Both the position numbers and the translations under genes were made by a program. Below are positions 31,925-42,439 of a DNA stretch of 64,000 nucleotides, piece after piece (the stretch's first letter is position 1; each line of letters starts with the position of its first letter). Below the pieces are notes generated by a model. The model saw only the letters and a program-made list of their open reading frames with translations, had not been told where the DNA came from and did no database searches. The stretch is taken from positions 10,737,201 through 10,801,200 of the forward strand of contig OX621257.1 of NCBI GenBank assembly GCA_951640165.1. Direction: 5' to 3'. Source of the DNA: Pseudoips prasinana (lineage: Eukaryota; Arthropoda; Insecta; Lepidoptera; Nolidae).

Positions 31925-32276
31925 TTCATATTCATTTATTCAATAACAATTTAGATTGTATTTGAACATTTACAAAATAATTTAATTAATTAACATAACA
32001 TCACATACATAACAAGTCATTACACATAATAATAATTATAAAATTTTGTCAATATAAACATAATCATAATTTTAAAAATGTAATTCATGTCACGAACTTA
32101 ACAATAATAAATGTGTACAAGGGGTCCTAGTATGTCAACAATTTCATCAAATTAAAACAGAATTAAATAGGTAATAGTCCAATAAATTATATTAATAATA
32201 TTCCATGTTCTATATCAATTTCAAAATCATAACTCATCTATAGTGTACAGACATTTGTCCAATAGGAAGGATTTAA

Positions 32277-32640
32277 GAGGCCTATTACAGTCCACTAGCG
32301 CCGCCAATCGAAAAAATGTCATAACTCGTAAATAGCATCAAAAATACAAAATATGTTCTATTATTACTGTGGAAAAGGCAATAACGTAATTGTATAACAC
32401 CGTATCAACACTTGAAATATAGCTGTTTAGCTAAATCGTGCATTCAAAACATAAACGGCCGTTTTTGTTACAAATGCACGATTTAGCTAAACAGCTATAT
32501 TTCAAGTGTTGACAATGTGTTATAAAATTACGTTATTGCCTTTTCTACAGTAATAATAGACTACATTTTGTATTTTTGATTCTATTTACGAGTTATGAAA
32601 TTTTTTCGATTGGCGGCGCTAGTGTACTGTAAAAGGCCCC
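32277..32640. mobile_element. foldback MITE with TTAA target duplication (piggyBac-type)
   Basis: 364 bp between TTAA at 32273-32276 and TTAA at 32641-32644. The arms begin G-A/G-GGCCT-A/T-TTACAGT and continue as long inverted repeats (CACTAGCGCCGCCAATCG, CAATAACGTAATT, AACACTTGAAATATAGCTGTTTAGC and complements), about 155 bp each around a short centre at 32446-32470. TTAA targeting points to mobilisation by piggyBac-type transposase. It has no coding content. Confidence 0.82.
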
Positions 32641-32869
32641 TTAAGACGCGTACTAAAATCATTTTTGTATAATATATTTTTTAAGTCCTGCGGTAAATTA
32701 TTAAAGATTTTAATAGCTTGATACTGTGGACTATGTTTAACTATGTTACATACCGGAAAAATCTTACTTACAAAATCTTTTCTGCGTGTGTTTTCCCTCA
32801 CTAATCGGTCCTCGTTTGTCTCATATTTATAGATATGTTTTTTAAACGATATTAATAACACTAACACAT

Positions 32870-33143
32870 TTTGGTTTTAAGTAGAAGTATAATTTGGTTT
32901 AATTTCTGTTTAATAAATTGGTTTAGTTAAGTTTAATAACTGATTGTTATATTTTTGTTTATATAGTTTATTATCACTTTAGTTTTATTACACTTTGTTT
33001 TGACTTAGGTTATCATTTCTATTTGTTGTGTATTTGGTTCACCTGTTATTGGCAACTGTATAAGACCATAACTTGGTACCAATCATTATTTTAAATGTTA
33101 TATACAGAAGCTGTTGGTGTACCTTTTAATAAATAAATAAATA
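32870..33143 (+). mobile_element. LINE 3' fragment with 7 bp target duplication inside LINE-F
   Basis: AT-rich non-coding 274 bp ending TTTTAATAAATAAATAAATA, flanked by AACACAT at 32863-32869 and 33144-33150. It has the (AAAT)n tail type of LINE-C and LINE-G. 5' truncated within the 3' UTR. Confidence 0.82.
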
Positions 33144-33287
33144 AACACATAAAGACTTGGTACTGTTAGGATGCCCAGATTCTTAAAATGAGGTCGGCAG
33201 CTTTCTTGCTGTGGGATACGGACAATGGTTCTAATACCTCTTTTTTGTAAAACAAAAGCCCTTTATGTATTTTTAACTATTACCCCA

Positions 33288-33412
33288 AAACTGTATGCTA
33301 TATCTTAACTTAGATTCTATAAGGGCATAGTAAACCATTGTTAAGTGATTTATACTTAAAAATGGTTTACTATGCCCTTATAGAATCTAAGTTAAGATAT
33401 AGCATACAGTTT
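33288..33412. repeat. 52 bp perfect inverted duplication at the LINE-F 5' edge
   Basis: 33288-33339 is exactly complementary to 33361-33412, with a 21 base loop. The left arm is LINE-F coding sequence (the YYALIESKLRY region). The right arm is the same text inverted, so part of the LINE was copied back on itself at its truncated 5' edge. Confidence 0.85.
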
Positions 33413-33770
33413 AATGGGCCAAAGCGATCCTCGCCGCTGAGGAACCTACCCTAGCTAGCCTGAGGCTTCCTCTAGCTACCTAGGTGGACGACCCGGAGAA
33501 GAAAGCCACAAAAAAACTCCGGGCTTGCTTTTTTCGTCTTCTTTTGCTTTCAGTTTACGATTTTTTTTAATGTCATGTATTTTACTTACATTGTGATTGG
33601 TTGTTATGTAGGCTAATGCACGCACAGAACCGTTGTCATCCAGTGAATCATAATAAAATAAATAAGCAATAGCATTCAATTTCACTCAAGCACTTAGAAT
33701 AGACGTATAGATGAATACGACCTACGAATAGACCTCTTGCTAGACGAAAAAACGGTGGGTGCATCCACGT
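33413..33770. other. spacer with a weak - strand ORF
   Basis: A 69-codon - strand frame (33685-33476) begins MKLNAIAYLFYYDSLDDNG and ends KPGVFLWLSSPGRPPR. It has a hydrophobic then acidic start and a basic middle. I do not recognise it; a transposase N-terminus is possible but unproven. Confidence 0.3.
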
Positions 33771-33890
33771 ACATTTACAAAATTAACAAGTCACACAAAG
33801 TCTACCAGAGGCGAAAAAAAATATGAGTGGGTACTCATATTTTTCTTCGCCTCTGGTAGACTTCGTGTGACTTGTTAATTTTGTAAATGT
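33771..33890. repeat. 58 bp near-perfect foldback with 4 base loop
   Basis: 33771-33828 pairs with 33833-33890, two mismatches, loop GGGT. No terminal signature of a known transposon is seen. The tiny loop suggests a snap-back or template-switch duplication. Confidence 0.82.
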
Positions 33891-34154
33891 TGGGATCAAC
33901 AGCAGTTCGACCAGTTACCGCAAGCAGCACCCGTTCACGAGTATGACGTGTGGGCCAGCCATCGCCTCTTTCGCCATATAAGAGGGAAGGAAACGATCAG
34001 ACCCACAATGCCACCGCAAGCATTAACAGACAATGGGAGCATGACGAGCTTACAAAGGGGAGTTCATATTGAAGTCGTTAACAGCCTTCGGCCGAACAGC
34101 GTTTGTACGAACTTGTAACACTCACCGGTACTTAAGTCCCGCATATGCTCTATG
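33891..34154. other. unassigned, moderately GC-rich spacer
   Basis: No coding frame above chance. It contains AGTATGACGTGTGGGCCAGC and AGAGGGAAGGAAACGATCAG without matches elsewhere in the window. Confidence 0.3.
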
Positions 34155-37100
34155 AGATTTATTTTATTTATTTATTTATTTATTTTATTTACCATAAAAC
34201 TTATTCTATCCTTACAGGCGAGCCTAATGCGACAGAGTAGTTAAACTTATATCTATCTTATATCTATATAATACCTACGTACCTAATCTTACATTATTTT
34301 CCCTACAAACTAGCATAACTTAAACTAAGCTAGCTACTGCAAAGGCAATAGGCAGCCGTTGTGAATACGTTCAGTGGACATGAGAACAAATCTATCTGAG
34401 TAGATAGTGTGTTGAGCACATGCAGCGCCCGCACGAGCGGTGAGCGCTGCAGCAGGTTAGTGCGCGCGCGAGGAACATCCAGCAGCGGCGGCCGCCGGCG
34501 ACGTCCGAGGTACTCGTTAGGAACGCACAGCTGAATCGTCTCTAATACACCCGGGTTGTGAATCTTGCCACGTATACCTAACATTAAATATGTATGTGGC
34601 AAGAGTTACTTCCCTTCTTACTTCGAGTATGTAATATCCCACCATTCCCAAAACGAATAACGTAGGATACAGCAGTGGGTACCCGGGAAAGACTCCATAC
34701 TGCTTCTTATATACAAACCTAAGAAATTTGTTTTGGATACGTTCTAGCATTTGTTTGTACTTTTCTTCGTGTGGAGACCAAATGACCGCATCGCACTCCA
34801 AGCGGCTCTTTACGAGTGCTTCGTATAGTGCCTTCAAGTCTGAGATGTTGGTAAAATTGTTAGCCTGGCGCAAGACCAGCCCCAAATTTCGGTACGATTT
34901 CTTACACACGTCTATGATGTGCTGCCAAAAGTGTAGGTCACGTTCAAAATGCACGCCCAGGTCTCTTACCTCTGTGACGCGCTTTAACGGCACCCCATCC
35001 ATGACGTATTGGTACTGGCTCGGGTCTCGCGCTCGGCCAAACGATAGTACGGAGCACTTAGCCACATTGAAATACAGCTTATTGTCTTGGCTCCACGCGA
35101 AGATCTTATTGATATCCTGTTGTAATATGCTATGGTCTGTGCTGTGTTTTATTTTCATAACTAGTTTTAGGTCATCTGCAAATAATAAAGGTATGGAGGT
35201 GCCTACTACCCTCGGGAGGTCATTGACCGCCAGAATGAATAGCAGGGGACCTAAATTGCTGCCCTGACTCACACCAGACCTCGTGGGGTAGGGATCCGAA
35301 AGGTGTCCCCCACAATCGACATACTTACACCTGTCGCGCAGATAAGATGCAAAGAATGAGAGCGTGTGCGGGGTGCACCCCACATCGGCCAGCTTCGAGA
35401 AAAGTACGTCGTTGTCGACTGTGTCGAAGGCCTTTCGGAAATCAAAGTATGCGACATCAACTTGTAGCCCTGCGTCCACTGCTGGCACCAGGTGCGTCAT
35501 CAGATCCAGCAGGTTACCCGTTGTCCCCCGCCCAGGACGGAATCCGTGCTGCGCGTCGGACAACTGAGCACTAATCTGAGGATAAAGAGAGCTATGTATG
35601 GCCGTCTCAAACACCTTGGCAGGAGTACTTAGAACCGCTACAGGTCTATAGTCAGTCGGTGTGGGTCCACCACCTCTCTTCGGCACCGGTACCACCCGGG
35701 TGAGCTTCCACCTGTTGGGATACGTTGCAGTGTTAATACATACGTTAAATAAATATTGTAAAGGGGCCACCAATACTGCTCCACAATCCCTAAAAACGTA
35801 TGGTGGGATGCCGTTCGGCCCCACCGAGCGCTTCGCCGGCAAGCGCGCAAGCGCACGGCGTACGTCGCGCGGCGCCAGCGGCGTTAACACCACGCGTGCG
35901 CCTGGCGCCTCCGCCGCTGCCGCGCTCGCCGCCGCAACGCTCAGCGTAGCCGGTGCCGGGTTATATACAGACTCGAAGTAACGGGCGAATTCTCCCGCGC
36001 TCTCATACTCGGATAAGACCCTACCTTCTTTTATGATCTTACGGCGAGACACATTTCCTGTCTTAGCCCTAATAAAATTCCAGAACGCTCACGGTCCATT
36101 CGCTAAGTGGTATTGGACGCGGTCTCGGTACTCATCATGAACTCGCGCCGTCTCAGCCTTAACTCTCACTCTACACTGTGAGAATTCCTCATAGTCCTCG
36201 CTAGACTTACTAAATTTATACTTTCTATGCAACACATATTTAAGTTTTATATCTCTAATAATTTCGCTCGTATACCACACTGGGTATATATACCTACTAT
36301 TTTCTGCCTTTGGTTTTTTTATTGGCACAAACATACTAAAAACTTGATACATTTTGCCATAAAATGCATCTAATATAGCGTCCGGGTCATTTAAACTATA
36401 AACATCACTCCAGTCTATTTCACCTAAACACTGGTAAACACTATGAAAGTCAGCCTTATTAAAGTTCCATTGCGGTCGGTTTATCACTTCATGTAATAGC
36501 GGTGAAGCCGTCTCAGCAGTATCAGCTGAGGTCGCCTCCGTGTGAGCGAAGGGCGCGGGCAACGCGCGGGAGGCGGCGGGAGGGGGCGCGGGCCGCGCGA
36601 GTGGCAGGCGCACGTGCAGCGGCGGGTGGTACGCGTCTACGGGCTGCAGCCCCTCGTCCGCAGCGCTCACCGATGCACCAGCGCCACGCGCACTCAACAC
36701 TAAATCTAACTGCCTACCAATACAGTTTGGCACGTCTTTGCACTGAACGTATTCACAGAATGACATAAAATAATCAAAATAGTTTACAATATTAATGTTA
36801 CTAGAATTCAAATTAAAATCACCTATTACTACTACCTTATTACTATATTTAACACATATTTTTTCTAATATATTAAACAATACCATGTATTCACTCTCAT
36901 CACACTGTGGAGGAATATACACCGTACAGCATGTAAATAAAAAGTTATTTTGCTTATACACGTTAGCACAAATCAATTCGAATTTGAAATAGTCAATATT
37001 AATGTCACCTGGCAGCGCAACTCGTCGTAGTTCGAAGCGCGGTGTGGCCACTAAAAGTACGCCTCCATGCTTGCGCCCATCCGCGCGATCGCACCGTAAC

Positions 37101-37345
37101 ACATGGTAGCCCGGGACTACAAACTCCGCATTTTGTATGCTTTCATTAAGACCTGTTTCGGTGATGGCAAATAAATCGGCTCCAGAAGATTCTAGTAGTG
37201 ACAGAAATTGGTCGGTTTTTGTCCGAAGACCTCTTATATTTTGGTACAATATAGTAAAGTATCTACCGGGTTTGCTGTAAATTGATATTGGTTGAGCGGC
37301 GAAACCAAATTCACTCACTATATTACGTGTTTACTGGCCATATAT
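34155..37345 (-). mobile_element. LINE-G: Jockey/CR1-group LINE, complete ORF2, no ORF1
   Basis: A - strand element with an AAAT-type tail at 34155-34192 (TTTATTTATTT on the + strand), a short 3' UTR and one long ORF2 at 34330-37318. Sequence beyond 37345 shows no ORF1 in any frame, so the copy is 5' truncated just upstream of ORF2. The few lesions make it the youngest LINE with a complete ORF2 here. Confidence 0.85.
34330..37318 (-). pseudogene. LINE-G ORF2: endonuclease-reverse transcriptase, one stop and one frameshift
   Basis: The ORF starts at 37318. The endonuclease shows ILYQNIRGLRTKTDQF, ITETGLNESI, HGGVLLVATPRF, VVVIGDFNLNSSN, LDLVLS and the AYHPPLHV box. The RT shows LPAKRSVGPNGIPPYVFRDC, TDYRPVAVLSTPAKVFETA, HGFRPGRGTTGNL, FDFRKAFDTVD, GVSQGSNLGPLLFILAVNDL and LFADDLKLVMK with its catalytic Asp pair, then LVKSRLECDAVIWSP. 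A single TGA at 36089-36091 separates NGP from AFWNF in the same frame. A frameshift near 34590 moves the end into GKIHNPGVLETIQLCVPNEY, LGRRRRPP, stopping at 34330. Two alanine/proline-rich, GC-rich patches (about 36500-36690 and 35780-35960) lie in the endonuclease-RT linker and before the RT. Confidence 0.88.
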
Positions 37346-37854
37346 CTATGGATAAATGATGAAGAAAAAAATTGGTGTATCCTCTTTGTGTCTTTGGCTA
37401 AAATAAAAAATACCTGAATCGGATTTTGTAGTGTGTTGTGTGCTGCCATTATTTGTCCTGTTTTTGGTTGGTTTTGTTTATCTATATATCGGCACGTTTC
37501 CTTCGTCAGGATTGGTCATGATTGTTCGTTTGGGCGCATAAAGAAGAGGTAAAAGTCCAATATCAATTATAAAATCCCTTTACTTCACAGATAATTTAAA
37601 TAACAACTAAAATAGACTTTTACTTTAGGAATTAATCACAATTAGCATTATCTTATGATTACGTCGATAATGTGGTGCGCTCACAACGGCCATTGCAGTG
37701 AGAATGAAGCCAACATAGCCGCGCCGACCATCGACATGACGTTCCGCTAGAAATGACATCTGTCAAATCTAGTTCCGTCATAATCCGACAGGTGACATTT
37801 CGAATGCGCCGTCATATATATATATAATAAGGCTAGTAAGACAGAGCCTGTACT
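37346..37854. other. unassigned spacer upstream of LINE-G
   Basis: No coding frame. A short CG-containing stretch (CATAGCCGCGCCGACCATCG) and an AT run (37816-37828) are the only local features. Confidence 0.35.
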
Positions 37855-37985
37855 ACGGTAACCAGACAACTGATAAAACAACATAACAAATAGTTGTGCT
37901 TATCATACAAATTTGACCGGCGTGGGGATCTAACCCACGACCTCTGGCTTTGTAGTCAGGGTCACTAAACACTACCCTATAAGAC
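37855..37985 (-). mobile_element. SINE-2-related copy
   Basis: GCCTGTACTACGGTAACCAG and ACAACTGATAAAACAAC, then a reversed B box in GGGGATCTAACCCACGACCT and GTAGTCAGGGTCACTAAACA. Similar to 44660-44865 and more distantly to SINE-2. Confidence 0.55.
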
Positions 37986-37999
37986 AGTCAATATAAATG

Positions 38000-39128
38000 T
38001 GAAATGTAATAATATGTTAAAATGATTTTAACTTGCCAAAACGAGATTAAACCTTTATGAGTCTAACTAGATCAATATTATGCTGCGAAAGCTGCTATTT
38101 TATCGTTGATTACCTAGTCGCATCATATTGCTTTCTTTGTATACTTTTCCGGTAGGGAAACCTAGGAATTCATTAAAATATATTTTTTAATTCGTGTTTG
38201 TTTAAGTGCGTGTGTGTGTTTTGAGCAAGTGAGTTGGAGCATTACGTTTTCGTAATCATAAGACAAATCGGTTAAATAGTTAGATTTTTTAATTTCCTTT
38301 CTAATAGTATTTATTAGTAGTATTTATTTTTTAGTTCCAAAGTCCTAAGTTGTCGATACCGTTTTCCCGTATGTATAATCTACATCGTTCAGAAGCATCT
38401 AATTTCCGTAGAACTCAGCCCGTCCCGACCTCTCATTTATTTAATGCGTGTAAACTTGCCAATGTGTTTCATCGATGTTTTTTGGTATTAAATTTTGCTA
38501 GCGTTTGCGTATATTATATGCGTATTCAACTAAATACATTATAATTTTGGGTATATCTCTTGTTGCACACCTACTGCTATTAGTTTGTGTTCAGCTCCTA
38601 TCTATCCTAAAGTTGTCTAGAAGAGATCTCATGTCATATTTATTTTTATGGTGCATAGCAAAATACTAAACTGTAGTTTAAAAATAATCCGAATTACGCA
38701 AAGCTTTGGATTAGTACCGATACGATACGAAGATGAGTGGCAGATGACTTTATAACTCATTATTTTTATATTATTTTGTATCCCGGCTTGACTGACTGAC
38801 AAGTTTATAATAAGACTGAGATTATTAAGTAGGCTTTAATTAGTGTGATGTTAGTTATTTGCTATTTAAATTAAGCCTAAGAATGTGTTTCAGTTTTTGT
38901 GTTGATTATAAATATGTTTTAATTTTTGTTATGTTATAAAATATGTTTAAATTTTTGTTTTATTTCATTTAATTTTACTATTTCTTTTGTGTCAGTATTA
39001 TAAAATTTATGCGCATGCTGTGACACCTTAAAATATTGTGCATTTAATTATAATCTTATACTCAATAATCTAGACGAAAGAAACAATGTAACAGCTACTG
39101 GTTTTCCAAATAAAGAAATAAATAAACA
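38000..39128 (+). mobile_element. probable LINE C-terminal/3' UTR remnant with AAAT tail
   Basis: A 64-codon frame at 38350-38544 has PFSRMYNLHRSEASNFRRTQ and PVPTSHLFNACKLANVF, resembling the last residues of CR1/Jockey-group ORF2 (P-x-x-R...NLR...RT...S/T-x-L-N). It is followed by ~550 bp of AT-rich sequence ending CCAAATAAAGAAATAAATAAAC at 39105-39126. Structure and tail fit a 5'-truncated LINE. Confidence 0.45.
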
Positions 39129-39650
39129 ATTAGCGGAATTAAGTACTTTAAGTGTTATGGTTTTAAAGTAACGCCTGATTCCATTACTTCTCCATTACAT
39201 TAGTGACTTTATAACCATAAAACACTCCAACTACGTTTTAACATGTGGTCTACCATTTCCATAGTATATTGTTATACAAGCGTCTTCATTTACTTCACGA
39301 ATCCTTAACCAAATTGAATATACCAGCATTTGAATGAACCGAGTGGTGCCCTTAGGTGGGTAGGTACTTTGCTCATTATTATGTAAAGCACAAAAGTTGA
39401 GAGAATGACAAGAATCCATTTTCCTTAAACTTTTATGGTATTAGTTACCGCAGCCTCTTTGGCTCAAATTTTCGTACTGCATTATAAAGCTAGTCACACA
39501 CGGAATATCTCAAGCAGTAAATTTGTAAACGCCTAAATATTCAACTGCTGAAACCTGGAAATATTTGGCATGCCCTTCGACTGGCGAAGAGTCAATATTA
39601 GATGGACGTTGTTTTATACTGTGTAGTATAGCATAATAAAGTAGGTATCT
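39129..39650. other. unassigned spacer
   Basis: No coding frame above chance and no repeat matched. Confidence 0.35.
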
Positions 39651-39652
39651 CA

Positions 39653-39880
39653 TTTGTGGCGCAGCGGCTAAGACAGTTGCCTCGCCGCTTCGTGTCGCGG
39701 GTTCGAGTCCCACGCCGGACAACTATTTGTGTGACCCATAAATAGTTGTTCCGAGTCTGGATGTAATTTGTGTTCGTCTATTATACGTTTGTAAAGTACC
39801 CCGCGACACAGGGATTAGATTCCCTAATGCTTTCACTGCTTCATCGGACAATAGAAGAGAGCGTGGGCTCAAGCCCACCA
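39653..39880 (+). mobile_element. SINE-3 (tRNA-derived)
   Basis: Head with A box GTGGCGCAGCGGCTAAGAC and B box GGGTTCGAGTCCCACGCC, then GACAACTATTTGTGTGACCC, ATAAATAGTTGTTCCGAGTC and AAGTACCCCGCGACACAGGG. - strand relatives are at 50255-50355 and 57845-57975. The head resembles a tRNA but lacks a closed acceptor stem. Confidence 0.72.
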
Positions 39881-39881
39881 T

Positions 39882-39923
39882 ACTTAGTTTGCAGTTTTTA
39901 GCAAACAAAACTGCAGACTAAGT
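39882..39923. repeat. short hairpin after SINE-3
   Basis: CTTAGT-T/C-TGCAGTTTT pairs across TAGCAAAC with one mismatch. Confidence 0.55.
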
Positions 39924-40294
39924 ATACTCACCGGAGGGGTTTGGGGTACATACTCATGTGTGGGTCAACATCTAATCTGGTGACTTTTACTTGGTAGTTG
40001 TTCAAACAATAGAAGGCGGTTATTAGTTTACACCGTTTTATCCATTATCCAAATTTGTTCTTTAAATCAAAGTTTAATAAATTATTTAAAAAATAAAGTA
40101 TTTATTTATTTATTTGCCTTAAGAGTTGTTCTAAATTTAAAGTTTGTGGCTGTTATTTTTAGGGATACATGTACATGCAGACTCTTGACTCTGGATGCAC
40201 TTGTGTGTGTAAATAGTAGTCTTGACTACTTTTTATATGTCAAATTAAATATAATACTTTTTGTCTATTTTTCATTCTATTTCTAACAAAAACT
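39924..40294. other. spacer with TTTA simple repeat
   Basis: A TTTATTTATTTATT tract at about 40098-40113 could be a LINE tail of unknown orientation. Nothing else is seen. Confidence 0.35.
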
Positions 40295-40585
40295 TGAGAG
40301 GTGTCAAGGGACACCCGGATGGAACGAAGTTATTTCTTATTATTTATTATGTACCAAAAACCTGTATATACTCAACAAAAATAATCGTCGCGACACCACA
40401 CTGTTCCATGCGAAATAGAAATGAAAATATCTGGCTTGCTTTCTATAAGAGAGAGAGAGAGACAGACAGACAGAGAAACATGCGCACGCCGCACAGCTGC
40501 AAAAAGTGTCGTGACAACTTTTCGTAAGATTTTTTCCGTCTAGCGCCTCTCACAACGCGCGTTAAGGAACTTCGTTCCAATAATA
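40295..40585. repeat. interspersed repeat with GGAACGAAGTT ends
   Basis: Begins GGTGTCAAGGGACACCCGGA, TGGAACGAAGTT. It has GA and GACA microsatellites at 40447-40473, then CTAGCGCCTCTCACAACGCG and ends AAGGAACTTCGTTCCAATAA. The 11 bp near its ends (GGAACGAAGTT/AACTTCGTTCC) are inverted. Class unknown. Confidence 0.5.
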
Positions 40586-41140
40586 ATAATATAACTAAAA
40601 ACCAATTTAAAGATTGAACTACTAACATGGTGAATAACTAATAATTTATAAAATCAATATAAATTCGTCCTAATAATAACAAATATTCAATGGGTTCTTG
40701 TCAAATCTTACTTTCTTCAAATTTCATTACGTATTCAAATATATTATGGACAAGCATATAAATCTATTTAATTAAATGCAAGTTTGTTTCGTACTAAAGT
40801 ATAAACTTAAATTCCTTTGGGATGAAAACCCCTAAAGTAAAACCACTTGAAATGTCCGTGTAAGACTAGCTTAAAGCGTTATATTGCGCTCTTGAGAGAA
40901 GACCCAAATTTTGAGCTTGGCAAATAAATGACCGCAGACGGAGAGGACTCCAGGGTGATAAAGCCGTGCATACTTAATTATATTTTTACGCCTTTTTTAA
41001 CAAAGTTGGTTAACCAAAGACGTTTACTAAATTTAATTTAGAAGGTTCAATAGATCTCATATTACTAGAACAGGATCTTTAAAGGTTTTAATTTTTTTAA
41101 AGTAATAGACTGCACAATACATTTCTGTCTTCCACTCGGA
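40586..41140. other. unassigned spacer
   Basis: AT-rich; no gene or repeat recognised. Confidence 0.35.
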
Positions 41141-41283
41141 TGTACAGACGCCAGCACATCAAGCTACCCCAATCTGTCAAATTTCCCTAATTGAAAGTGA
41201 ACCTTATGCTGTTGTGATAAAGTTGAAAATCTTTAAAAGAAATTTGACAGATTGGGGTAGCTGGATGTGCTGCCGTCTGTACA
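41141..41283. mobile_element. MITE-1 copy C (best preserved)
   Basis: 143 bp from TGTACAGACGCCAGCACATC to GTGCTGCCGTCTGTACA. Inner arms AAGCTACCCCAATCTGTCAA and TTTGACAGATTGGGGTAGCT; ~43 bp terminal inverted repeats around a ~55 bp centre. Confidence 0.8.
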
Positions 41284-41630
41284 TATTATCTTCGACGAGT
41301 GACCACTCCCAACGATCGGTCTCAGTGTGTCGATATCACGTTGCCGCCCGGCGATTTACCGTAGGCGCCACAGATACCATAATATCGATAAAGATATGTA
41401 TATAGATGTTTAACTCAATATTCTGTGTAAACAAAAGTAACAACATAATACCTATTTAACTGATCAATTAGTAGATAACTAATCTATAATCTATCCATAT
41501 AAGATTGCTATTTATAGCTTATGATTCTTCTGTACATAAATCCTTGTAGATTCTTAGATAATACGACCGAGTAACCAAGCACAAAACTTTGCATCTTTTG
41601 ATAAATTAATAACGCGAAAAATTCGGGTTG
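41284..41630. other. unassigned spacer
   Basis: No gene or repeat recognised. Confidence 0.35.
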
Positions 41631-42320
41631 TATTCTATTCTGAAAATAATAAATTAAGACAACTGACATGATTTAAGCCTGTATATCTGGGTATAACCCA
41701 ATGATTTGCTAATTAAGCTACGAATACATTAAATACTTACTGTATTCTATTCTGAGAATAATAAGATAAGACCACTGGTTTGAGCCTGCATATCTGGGCA
41801 GAGGAGCCCCCGAAAATGCTTTACTAATTAAGGTACAGATAAACCTGTTAGAATGTCAAAATTCCTTTTCATTCGAAGACATTAAATACATACTGTATTC
41901 TATTCAGGGAATAACGAATTAAGACCGCTGATTTTAGCTTATCTGGGTGAAGTCACCAATACTTCGCCAATTAAACCACAAAGAAACCTGTTATAACGTC
42001 GAATTTCATTATTTTCTTTCGAACATATTCTATGCTTACTGTATTCTATTCTCAGAATAATAAATTAAGACCGCTGACGTGATTTGAGCATCTCTGGGTA
42101 AATTCACAAATGCAATTAAGCTACATATAATCTTGTTATAACGTCGAAATAACTGATATTTTCTTACAAACACATGAAATATTTACTGTATTCTATTCTC
42201 AGAATAATAAATTAAGACCGCTGACAGAATTTGAGCTTGCATTATCTGAGTAAAACACCAAAGTCTTACCCAATTAAGCTGCAGTAAATCCTATTAGGCC
42301 CGCGAAATTTATGATGCTCT
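41631..42320 (+). repeat. tandem repeat, ~147 bp monomer, about five diverged copies
   Basis: TATTCTATTCT begins monomers at 41631, 41743, 41896, 42042 and 42189 (spacings 112, 153, 146, 147). Each has AGAATAATAAATTAAGACCG, CTGA...ATTTGAGC, ATCTGGGTAAA, CAATTAAGCTAC and CTGTTATAACGTCGAA. Divergence between copies is considerable, so the array is old. Confidence 0.8.
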
Positions 42321-42439
42321 TACTAATACATTCTACGGGGAATTGTAGCGCGTGTGTTATTGGATTTTTTCTGGAATGAAATAATGATATAATATCATAA
42401 AATATTTTATCCACTAGACATCGGTGAAGATTACTTTTA

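Larger units (their letters stand above)
31925..33339 (-). pseudogene. LINE-F: RT C-terminal region and 3' UTR, with two nested insertions
   Basis: A - strand LINE. Coding text runs from 33339 down (VYYALIESKLRYSIQFWG, FVLQKRGIRTIV, HFKNLGILTVPSLYV). It resumes at 32869-32645 (LVLLISFKKHIYKYE, HSPQYQAIKIFNNLPQDLK, FSTRLK) and ends after 32272 (SFLLDKCLYTIDEL, stop near 32233). The 3' UTR runs to about 31925. A LINE 3' fragment (32870-33143) interrupts it after LYV, and a foldback MITE (32277-32640) interrupts it after RLK. Removing both with one target copy each restores the frame exactly. The family is CR1/Jockey-group by the YYALIESKLRY-x-x-x-FWG box. Confidence 0.82.

Noticed and set aside
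33476..33685. Possible N-terminus of a PIF/Harbinger-type protein on the - strand
   Set aside because: The resemblance is vague, there is no helix-turn-helix or catalytic motif, and no inverted ends flank it.
34728..35267. 179-codon + strand open frame opposite LINE-G RT
   Set aside because: Antisense shadow of the RT palm and thumb; GC-rich composition keeps the complementary strand open.
36502..36768. Arg/Ala-rich + strand frame at the GC-rich patch
   Set aside because: Antisense to the LINE-G linker; low-complexity product of high GC.
41631..42320. CRISPR-like direct repeats
   Set aside because: The whole 147 bp monomer is repeated, including the parts that would be spacers, and the genome is eukaryotic. 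It is a minisatellite.
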